5,107 nt of DNA from Bacteroidota bacterium (GTDB lineage: Bacteria; Bacteroidota; Ignavibacteria; UBA10030; UBA8401), in NCBI GenBank assembly GCA_030824295.1, contig JAVBYA010000281.1, positions 1 to 5,107 on the forward strand. Direction: 5' to 3'. Below the pieces are notes generated by a model. The model worked only from the letters and a program-made list of their open reading frames with translations, did no database searches and had not been told where the DNA came from. The translations under genes were made by a program, and so were the position numbers. Shown here in pieces: positions 1 to 4,728 of this stretch. The number at the start of each line of letters is the position of its first letter. Position 1 is the first letter of the stretch.

Positions 1-1
1 G

Positions 2-409
2 CTCATCGCAACGCTCAAGAAGCTCGGATACAAGACCGCTATCGTGTCCGGCGGATTCTCGTACTTCGGCCACATCCTGCAGCAGAAACTCGGCATCGAC
101 TACGTCTTCGCGAACGAACTGGAGATCGTCAACGGCACGGTGACCGGCGCGGTGCGCGGCACCATCGTGGACGGGACACGAAAGGCAGAACTGCTGAAAG
201 AGATCGCAGCAAAGGAACAGATCTCGCTGGAGCAGGTGATCGCGGTCGGGGACGGTGCGAACGACCTGCCGATGCTCCATCTTGCGGGACTCGGCATCGC
301 CTTCAATGCGAAACCGATCGTGCGGCAGACGGCAAAACAGGCGATCTCAACGCTGGGACTGGATGGGATCCTGTATCTTATTGGAGTTCGGGACAGAGAT
401 GTAGTGTAG
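2..409 (+). CDS. serB: Phosphoserine phosphatase SerB, C-terminal part (5' end outside window)
   Basis: This is the last 135 codons of a HAD-superfamily phosphoserine phosphatase, the cytoplasmic enzyme that converts O-phosphoserine to serine in the last step of serine synthesis. The frame is open from base 2 to the TAG at 407-409. A GTG at 44 is an internal valine, because homology continues upstream of it (LKKLGYKTAIVSGGF). HAD motif II is the serine in VSGGF (44-58), the motif III lysine is in DGTRKAEL (codon 182-184), and motif IV is GDGANDLPML starting at 248, with the Mg2+-binding aspartates. The LGIDYVFANELEI and AGLGIAFNAKP blocks are typical of SerB. The N-terminal motif I (DxDxT) and any ACT domain lie outside the window. 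The next gene is a glycerate/hydroxypyruvate-type dehydrogenase, so both neighbours touch serine metabolism. The last residues (about GVRDRDVV) are a non-conserved tail. Confidence 0.95.
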   Translation, partial: LIATLKKLGYKTAIVSGGFSYFGHILQQKLGIDYVFANELEIVNGTVTGAVRGTIVDGTRKAELLKEIAAKEQISLEQVIAVGDGANDLPMLHLAGLGIAFNAKPIVRQTAKQAISTLGLDGILYLIGVRDRDVV

Positions 410-421
410 GAAGAATCGATG

Positions 422-429
422 TACCTTTA
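422..429 (+). promoter_or_regulatory. Possible Bacteroidota-type -7 box (TACCTTTA) before the dehydrogenase gene
   Basis: TACCTTTA resembles the Bacteroidota -7 consensus TAnnTTTG with one mismatch. It ends 11 nt before the ATG at 441. No convincing -33 TTTG box is visible at 19-21 nt further upstream, and no Shine-Dalgarno precedes this ATG. A very similar box sits at the same distance from the histidine kinase start. If real, it would give a very short leader. The evidence is weak. Confidence 0.25.
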
Positions 430-440
430 ACAATAACTTT

Positions 441-1415
441 ATGAACATCGTTGTTCTGGACGGATACGCCATGAATCCCGGGGACCTCTCCTGGGATCCG
501 CTGCATGCACTCGGCGCGGTGACGCTCTATGACCGCACCGCGGCACAGGAGATCGTTCCCCGTGCCGCCAATGCAGAGATCATCATCACCAACAAGGTCC
601 CCTTCACCCGCGACACCATCGCACAACTCCCCCGGCTCCGCTATCTCGGCGTCACCGCTACCGGCTACAATATCATTGATGTCGCCGCCGCGAAGGAACG
701 TAACATCACCGTCACGAACGTACCGGCCTACAGCACAGAGTCCGTTGCACAGCTCGTATTTGCACTCGTGCTGGAGTTCACTCACCGCACCGGTCACCAT
801 GCGGACGCGGTGCGGAACGGACGCTGGAGCACCAATCCCGATTTCGCGTTCTGGGATTTTCCGCTGACCGAAATTTCCGGCAAGACCTTCGGCATCATCG
901 GTTACGGGAATATCGGAAAAGCGGTCGCGAAGATCGCGTCGGCGTTCGGAATGAATGTTCTCGTCTCATCCCGCTCTGGAAAGACCTCCCAGGTTTTAAA
1001 AACCTGGGAGGTCTCTCCGAACATCACGTTTACCGATACGGAATCTCTTCTCCGCCGCTCGGATATCGTTTCGCTTCACTGTCCGCTCACACCGCAGACG
1101 GACAAGTTCATCAGCGCATCAACTCTGGAACTGATGAAGCCGACTGCACTGCTTATCAACACAGGACGGGGCGGACTGGTGGACGAACAGGCGCTCGCCG
1201 ATGCACTCAACAATGGACGGATCGCCGGCGCAGGACTGGATGTGCTTTCCACCGAACCCCCATCACCACAGAATCCGCTCCTCTCTGCGAAGAACACCAT
1301 CATCACCCCGCACATCGCCTGGGCAAGCTTCGCCGCACGCACCCGGCTGATGGATGTGGTCGTGAACAATGTCCGCGCTTTTCTCAGCGGTCACCCGGTC
1401 AACGTCGTCTCATAA
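441..1415 (+). CDS. hprA: D-2-hydroxyacid dehydrogenase, glycerate dehydrogenase / hydroxypyruvate reductase type
   Basis: A 324-residue cytoplasmic NAD(P)-dependent dehydrogenase that most likely interconverts D-glycerate and hydroxypyruvate. The N-terminus (VVLDGYAMNPGDLSWDPL) and the VTATGYNIIDVAAA and NVPAYSTESVAQ blocks are characteristic of the glycerate dehydrogenase branch. The Rossmann motif is G154-Y-G156-N-I-G159. The catalytic triad is Arg243 (INTGRGGLVD), Glu272 (LSTEPP) and His291 (TPHIAWAS), all present. The end of strand beta-2 reads SSRS (176-179) and not an acidic residue, which would suit NADP(H). Residues 181-192 (KTSQVLKTWEVS) are encoded by a perfect palindrome and look like an in-frame insertion; without them the protein would be about 313 residues, close to the family's usual size of roughly 315-320. 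The ATG at 441 is chosen because family homology starts at residue 1; no Shine-Dalgarno is seen. The gene follows serB by 31 nt. Substrate is inferred from family resemblance; other 2-keto acids such as glyoxylate are possible, and the gene symbol is tentative. Confidence 0.9.
   Translation: MNIVVLDGYAMNPGDLSWDPLHALGAVTLYDRTAAQEIVPRAANAEIIITNKVPFTRDTIAQLPRLRYLGVTATGYNIIDVAAAKERNITVTNVPAYSTESVAQLVFALVLEFTHRTGHHADAVRNGRWSTNPDFAFWDFPLTEISGKTFGIIGYGNIGKAVAKIASAFGMNVLVSSRSGKTSQVLKTWEVSPNITFTDTESLLRRSDIVSLHCPLTPQTDKFISASTLELMKPTALLINTGRGGLVDEQALADALNNGRIAGAGLDVLSTEPPSPQNPLLSAKNTIITPHIAWASFAARTRLMDVVVNNVRAFLSGHPVNVVS
982..1014. repeat. Perfect 33-nt palindromic element inside the dehydrogenase gene
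   Basis: Left arm AGACCTCCCAGGTTTT (982-997) and right arm AAAACCTGGGAGGTCT (999-1014) are exact reverse complements, 16 bp each, around a single A at 998. Pairing stops at 981/1015. The 33 nt equal exactly 11 codons, so the reading frame is kept, and the encoded peptide is KTSQVLKTWEVS (residues 181-192). The segment falls in a variable surface-loop position between the SSRS cofactor loop and the conserved SLLRRSDIVSLHCPLT block. In-frame palindromic insertions have a precedent in Rickettsia palindromic elements. My recollection is that similar CCTCCCAGG/CCTGGGAGG palindromes recur in FCB-group genomes, but this was not checked. In mRNA it would form a very stable hairpin. It lacks a following U-tract, so an intrinsic terminator is unlikely. 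Confidence 0.85.
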
Positions 1416-1429
1416 CCAAGGATAACCGT

Positions 1430-1831
1430 ATGAAGCATCTTCTCTTGTTCATCACCGCAACAGCGATCTGTTTCGCGCAGAATCCGGACGGGAAGAACTC
1501 ATCACTCCATCTTACCCCAACGTGGTACTGGGGTAGTGCCTCGGTCGACAGGAATACGACCATCTATCTCCCCGACACCCAATCGTATCCCGGACAGTTC
1601 ACCACGAACAAACATTACGGAACGATGGATTTCCCGTTCGCGTTCGGCATGACCGCGGCATTGAAGGTCCCGACCACATCGTTCCTCACATTGAGTCTCT
1701 CCTACGCATTCAATCAGCGGTTCGAGGAGAACACCAACACGCAGAACTATTGGCGGCTGAACGGCTCCATGCATAAAGTGGACCTGACCGTGAGCGTCTA
1801 CAATCTCTTCTCCGTCTATCAGGGGGACTGA
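1430..1831 (+). CDS. Small exported protein of unknown function, possibly beta-rich outer-membrane or periplasmic
   Basis: I do not recognise this 133-residue protein. It begins with a short signal peptide: MKH, then a hydrophobic run LLLFITATAICFA, with likely cleavage after CFA near residue 16. A lipoprotein seems less likely because the Cys lies within the hydrophobic core without a clear lipobox. The mature part is rich in aromatic residues and alternating patterns typical of antiparallel beta strands (LHLTPTWYWGSASV, FPFAFGMTAALKVP, FLTLSLSYAF, KVDLTVSVYNLF), which suits a small beta-barrel or a beta-sandwich. It ends in VYQGD, so it lacks the terminal aromatic residue common in outer-membrane barrels. 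The ATG is preceded by AAGGA (1418-1422), 7 nt upstream. It starts 14 nt after the dehydrogenase stop and ends 3 nt before the NUDIX start, so it is probably co-transcribed with both. No link to serine metabolism is visible. Confidence 0.75.
   Translation: MKHLLLFITATAICFAQNPDGKNSSLHLTPTWYWGSASVDRNTTIYLPDTQSYPGQFTTNKHYGTMDFPFAFGMTAALKVPTTSFLTLSLSYAFNQRFEENTNTQNYWRLNGSMHKVDLTVSVYNLFSVYQGD
1821..1826 (+). promoter_or_regulatory. Ribosome binding site supporting the GTG start of the NUDIX gene
   Basis: AGGGGG lies inside the last codons of the upstream gene, 8 nt before the GTG at 1835. It supports GTG as the start and suggests translational coupling with the upstream gene, whose TGA is at 1829-1831. 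Confidence 0.6.
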
Positions 1832-1834
1832 CCG

Positions 1835-2380
1835 GTGCATCGCGAACCATTACTGCGGCAGCTTGCCGCCTTCACAGCCGCCGATGCGCACGAACAGGAG
1901 ATGCTGGAACGCATCATCGCCTTCGTCCGCTCGCATGCCGACTGCTTCGAACGGTCGCAGCGTTCGGGACACATCACTGCTTCTGCTCTCATCGTCAACC
2001 GGCAGCGGACCCACACGCTGCTGACGCATCACGGCAAATTGGACAAGTGGCTGCAGCTGGGAGGGCATTCGGACGGTGATCCGGATCCGAAGAATGTCGC
2101 GATGAGAGAAGCAGAGGAAGAATCAGGATTGAAGAGCGTAACAACGTTGTCCGATACAATTTTTGATGTGGATGTACACCCCATCCCGGCACGGAAGGAC
2201 GAGCCGGAGCATTTCCATTACGACATCCGCTTTCTGTTCGAAGCGGACGATACCGAACCGCTGGTGATCAGCGCCGAATCGAAGGACCTTGCCTGGATCC
2301 CGCTTGCGGAGATCGAACGGTACACCACCGAGGAATCGATGCTGCGGATGGTGCGGAAGGTAGTGTCCGTCGCAAAATAA
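1835..2380 (+). CDS. NUDIX hydrolase (GGHxDGD subtype)
   Basis: A 181-residue cytoplasmic NUDIX-fold hydrolase, a family that cleaves nucleoside diphosphates linked to another group X. The Nudix box runs from G77 to L99: G77, then R91-E92, the metal-binding E95-E96, and G98-L99 (REAEEESGL) match the GX5EX7REUXEEXGU pattern. The first Glu position is Pro83 instead (HSDGDPDPK). The preceding stretch, GHITASALIVN, LLTHHGKLDKWLQLGGH, is typical of a subfamily with an N-terminal helical region (residues 1-45). His127 and Glu139-Asp142 lie in the downstream part of the fold; WIPLAEIERY (154-163) is the usual C-terminal NUDIX signature. The GTG start at 1835 is backed by AGGGGG and by family homology reaching the N-terminus. 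The substrate cannot be read from sequence. The gene is last in the rightward cluster and is followed by a repeat element and a convergent gene. Confidence 0.9.
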   Translation: MHREPLLRQLAAFTAADAHEQEMLERIIAFVRSHADCFERSQRSGHITASALIVNRQRTHTLLTHHGKLDKWLQLGGHSDGDPDPKNVAMREAEEESGLKSVTTLSDTIFDVDVHPIPARKDEPEHFHYDIRFLFEADDTEPLVISAESKDLAWIPLAEIERYTTEESMLRMVRKVVSVAK

Positions 2381-2393
2381 CAGGAAAGCGATT

Positions 2394-2559
2394 GTCATTC
2401 TGAGACCCGCCTTGCTTTCTTATACGTTGCGGGGCGAACCTGCCCGCTTGCCTTGGAATAATTGATTCGACAGGCGGGGAATCTGGTTCGAAGAAATCGT
2501 TTCAAGCGGATTCTTCGTCCCGACACAACACAAAGACCACTGTCGGGACTCAGAATGAC
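2394..2559. repeat. 166-bp MITE-like intergenic repeat with inverted ends
   Basis: The element fills most of the 211-nt gap between the converging NUDIX and ybaK genes. Its ends are perfect 11-bp inverted repeats, GTCATTCTGAG (2394-2404) and CTCAGAATGAC (2549-2559), extending imperfectly to 14 of 15. Inside are further inverted pairs: CCCGCCT (2406-2412) with AGGCGGG (2472-2478), CGAAGAA (2489-2495) with TTCTTCG (2511-2517), and GTCCCGACA (2517-2525) with TGTCGGGAC (2541-2549). No coding capacity and no clear target-site duplication are seen. Similar GTCATTCTGAG-ended repeats are, to my recollection, common in Bacteroidota-related genomes. The repeat class is an inference; copies elsewhere cannot be seen from one window. 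Confidence 0.65.
2517..2549. other. Strong hairpin at the right end of the repeat, possible bidirectional transcription barrier
   Basis: GTCCCGACA (2517-2525) and TGTCGGGAC (2541-2549) form a perfect 9-bp stem with a 15-nt loop. It sits between two convergent genes, where a terminator would be expected. However, no T-run follows immediately on either strand, so it does not fit a classical intrinsic terminator. It may simply be part of the repeat's structure. Confidence 0.4.
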
Positions 2560-2591
2560 CTCATTAACTTCTTTCTTTAGTTTCAGCGCTT

Positions 2592-3074
2592 TTAGATCCC
2601 CGCTTCCACTTCCTCCGCTCCCAGCGTCCGCTTCAGTTCCGCCGGATCGATCTCCACAAGAAATCCTCTTTTGCCGCCGTTGATCACAATGCGCTCGAGT
2701 GCAAAGATGCTCTTCTCTGCATAGACCGGCAGACGTTGCTTCGTTCCGAACGGACTGATCCCGCCGACCTGATATCCCGTCAGCCGGAACGCTGTCTGCT
2801 CGGAGACCGGCTCCACGCTCTTCACTCCCAGGATGCGCGCCATCTGCTTCGTGGAGACCTCTTTATCCCCGTGCATCAGCACGATAAACGGATGCTTCGG
2901 ATCGCTCTGCATCACTAATGTCTTAATGATCCGATGCTCCTCCACCCCCAGTTCCCGCGCAGAAACGGCCGTACCCCCTTTGGGCTCATACGTATAGAGC
3001 ATCGGCGTGAACCGGACATTCTGCTCCCGCAAGAACCGCACCCCCGTCGTTATTGGATACTCTTCATTTCCCAT
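2592..3074 (-). CDS. ybaK: Cys-tRNA(Pro) deacylase, YbaK/EbsC family
   Basis: A 160-residue cytoplasmic trans-editing enzyme. The family hydrolyses Cys-tRNA(Pro) made when prolyl-tRNA synthetase mischarges cysteine, and so protects proline codons. The YbaK fold is seen in order: N-terminal TTGVRFLREQNVRF (9-22), YEPKGGTAVSARELGV (29-44), the conserved Lys51 in RIIKTLVM, the strand FIVLMHGDKEVS (63-74), and the diagnostic GGISPFGTK (104-112), followed by INGGKRGFLVEIDPAEL (131-147). The length fits the family (about 155-160). The ATG at 3072-3074 is preceded by a good Shine-Dalgarno. The gene converges on the NUDIX gene and diverges from the histidine kinase; it appears to be monocistronic. 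Related members can deacylate other mischarged tRNAs, so the exact substrate is inferred from family. Confidence 0.93.
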   Translation of the reverse strand: MGNEEYPITTGVRFLREQNVRFTPMLYTYEPKGGTAVSARELGVEEHRIIKTLVMQSDPKHPFIVLMHGDKEVSTKQMARILGVKSVEPVSEQTAFRLTGYQVGGISPFGTKQRLPVYAEKSIFALERIVINGGKRGFLVEIDPAELKRTLGAEEVEAGI

Positions 3075-3077
3075 ACA

Positions 3078-3087
3078 CTCCTCTTTC
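3078..3087 (-). promoter_or_regulatory. Shine-Dalgarno of ybaK
   Basis: Read on the minus strand, GAAAGAGGAG ends 3 nt before the ATG, with the AGAGG core about 5 nt from it. This is one of the clearest ribosome binding sites in the window, in contrast to the SD-less starts at 441 and 3205. Confidence 0.6.
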
Positions 3088-3092
3088 TATAA

Positions 3093-3147
3093 ACTTTTCA
3101 CTTTTAACTTTTAACTTCCACTTTTGACTTTTCACTTTTGACTTTTT
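3093..3147. repeat. Tandem heptad array, eight units of ACTTTTN
   Basis: Eight consecutive units start at 3093, 3100, 3107, 3114, 3120, 3127, 3134 and 3141. Seven are ACTTTT followed by C, A, A, G, C, G, T; the fourth is a shortened variant, ACTTCC (6 nt). The array occupies 55 of the 130 nt between the divergent ybaK and histidine kinase genes, and ends 57 nt before the kinase ATG. Period 7 does not match the helical repeat. It could be a slippage-prone spacer, an upstream promoter element or a protein-binding array; none of these can be decided from the sequence. ACTTTT/AACTTTT-type arrays are familiar to me from FCB-group intergenic regions (recollection, not checked). Confidence 0.8.
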
Positions 3148-3185
3148 ATCGCTTCCCTTCCTTTAACTTTAATCCAAGGTTTCCG

Positions 3186-3193
3186 TATCTTTA
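3186..3193 (+). promoter_or_regulatory. Possible Bacteroidota-type -7 box (TATCTTTA) before the histidine kinase
   Basis: TATCTTTA matches TAnnTTTG except for the last base and ends 11 nt before the ATG at 3205. TTTAAC (3162-3167), 18 nt upstream, is a poor stand-in for the -33 TTTG box. No Shine-Dalgarno precedes the ATG. If used, the transcript would begin only a few nucleotides before the start codon. The call is tentative. Confidence 0.3.
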
Positions 3194-3204
3194 CCTCAGT
3201 TTCC

Positions 3205-4719
3205 ATGGATAATACGAAAAAAATATTCCTCACACTCGGCCTCATCGTCCTGCTTCCGGCGATCTTCTATTCCGTCTATGAGATCTCTTCGTTGGACGAG
3301 ACCGAAACGATGCTCGGCGAACTGTACGGCCGTCAGCTGGACGCCGTCCTCTTCTCCGTGAACCAGCACGTACTGGATGTCTCCTCCGGCTGGGCAACGC
3401 AGATCGAGAACAATATTGCCAACGGCGCCTTCGACCGCATTCTGTCGGATAATCCGTCCATCACCGGCATCATCATCGCCGATACATCATTGAACACCGT
3501 CGCTCTCCATCCCCGCGCGATACCTGTTCCCCGCGATTGGGCCCGGCGGTACGAGGTGACGTTCGGACAGCTCATCCGCTACCGCGCGCTCAAGTACCGC
3601 AAACTGGAACCGGTCATCGATACCGATTCAACGCTGCTCATTCTCTTCGCTCCCTCCTCTTCGCCGACGCTCGTCGCCGGTATCATGGTCCGGACGGACC
3701 GGTTCGTTGCCGAGGTCATAGGACGAAAACTCTCCGACATCGCCCGGAACGACCTGGTGCTGAATATCGCCTCTGCCTCCACCGGCGCAACGCTCTATTC
3801 GACGCATCCCCGCACCGCATTCGAGTTCTCGCAGGAACGTCCGCTCTGGATCCTTCCGGACCACGTGGTGAAGGTCCGCATGCTCGGCTCTACCGTCGAG
3901 GAGGAGGCTCGTGCGCGCTACCGCGAGAACATGACACTCATCGTCGCATTGAACATCGTCCTGCTCACCGGCGCGGTGATGGCGTACCGCCTGATCAAGC
4001 GGGAGATGGAACTCGTTGCCATGCGCACGGACTTCGTCTCGAATGTATCGCATGAACTCCGCACGCCGCTCGCGCTCATCCGCATGTTCGCGGAGACGCT
4101 GGAGATGAAGCGGGTCAAGACCGAAGCGAAGCGTCAGGAATATTACTCCATCATCCTGCATGAAACGGAACGGCTCACCCGGCTGATCAACAACATCCTG
4201 AACTTTTCCCGGATGGAATCGCGCACACGCCGCTACTCCTTCGCGCCAATGGATCTGAATGCGCTCATCGGTTCCATTCTGACCGTGTACTCATACCGGC
4301 TTGAGACGCTCGGCTTCACCGTCGAGACGTCCCTTGCGCCGGAACTTCCGCAGATCACTGCGGATGAAGAGGCGGTCGCCGAAGCACTGCACAATCTGAT
4401 CGACAATGCCATCAAGTACAGCGGTGAACGGAAATTCCTCCGTATCACCACCTCTCTCTCCGGGAACACCATGCGCATTTCTGTACAGGACCACGGCGTC
4501 GGTATCCCGAAAGAGCATCATTCAAAAGTATTCGAGAAGTTCTACCGCGTTTCGCAGGGACTGGTTCACACCGCAAAAGGGAGCGGACTGGGACTGGCGA
4601 TCGTCCATCATATTGTGGATGCACACCACGGTACCATCACGGTCAACAGCGAACCGGGGCACGGCAGCACCTTTACCATCACGCTGCCGCTCACTATTCC
4701 ACAGCAACAGCTATCATAA
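3205..4719 (+). CDS. Membrane sensor histidine kinase of a two-component system, without HAMP domain
   Basis: A 504-residue inner-membrane kinase that autophosphorylates on His and passes the phosphate to the response regulator encoded next. Membrane segment 1 is at about 7-24 and segment 2 at about 243-264 (MTLIVALNIVLLTGAVMAYRLI); the roughly 215 residues between them form an extracytoplasmic sensor domain. Its pattern (SITGIIIADTSLNTVALHP, 85-103) resembles PAS/Cache-like sensors, but no family is assigned. Only about 12 residues join membrane segment 2 to the dimerisation domain, so there is no room for HAMP. HisKA: His283 in SNVSHELRTPLALI. The ATPase domain has the N box with Asn397 and Asn401 (EALHNLIDNAIKY), G1 box D429-H-G-V-G433, F box FEKFYR (443-448) and G2 box G459-S-G-L-G463. 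All catalytic motifs are intact. The ATG at 3205 is chosen because it leads directly into the first membrane segment. It lies 9 nt upstream of the regulator gene. Confidence 0.95.
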   Translation: MDNTKKIFLTLGLIVLLPAIFYSVYEISSLDETETMLGELYGRQLDAVLFSVNQHVLDVSSGWATQIENNIANGAFDRILSDNPSITGIIIADTSLNTVALHPRAIPVPRDWARRYEVTFGQLIRYRALKYRKLEPVIDTDSTLLILFAPSSSPTLVAGIMVRTDRFVAEVIGRKLSDIARNDLVLNIASASTGATLYSTHPRTAFEFSQERPLWILPDHVVKVRMLGSTVEEEARARYRENMTLIVALNIVLLTGAVMAYRLIKREMELVAMRTDFVSNVSHELRTPLALIRMFAETLEMKRVKTEAKRQEYYSIILHETERLTRLINNILNFSRMESRTRRYSFAPMDLNALIGSILTVYSYRLETLGFTVETSLAPELPQITADEEAVAEALHNLIDNAIKYSGERKFLRITTSLSGNTMRISVQDHGVGIPKEHHSKVFEKFYRVSQGLVHTAKGSGLGLAIVHHIVDAHHGTITVNSEPGHGSTFTITLPLTIPQQQLS

Positions 4720-4728
4720 GGGACCACC

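Noticed and set aside
44..58. GTG at 44 as the start of a small phosphatase-like gene
   Set aside because: The frame stays open to the window edge, and residues before it match SerB, so it is an internal valine of a truncated gene.
378..800. Minus-strand open frame of 140 codons across the start of the dehydrogenase
   Set aside because: It lies opposite a strongly conserved gene and its product has no recognisable motif.
982..1014. Intrinsic terminator or frameshift/pseudogene mark in the dehydrogenase
   Set aside because: No T-tract follows the stem, the frame is preserved, and all catalytic residues downstream (Arg243, Glu272, His291) are intact.
1820..1840. Frameshift joining the exported protein to the NUDIX protein
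   Set aside because: The NUDIX N-terminus matches its own family from the first residues, and a ribosome binding site precedes its GTG, so these are two separate genes.
2462..2683. Plus-strand open frame of 73 codons
   Set aside because: It runs through the repeat element and into the 3' end of ybaK on the other strand; its product is Ser/Pro-rich low complexity.
3093..3147. CRISPR array
   Set aside because: Units are 7 nt with no spacers of CRISPR size and no cas genes nearby.
3537..4161. Long open frames on both strands overlapping the kinase gene (for example 3537-4055 plus and 3628-4161 minus)
   Set aside because: They are shadows of the kinase frame, with Arg/His/Ala-rich low-complexity products and no family motifs.
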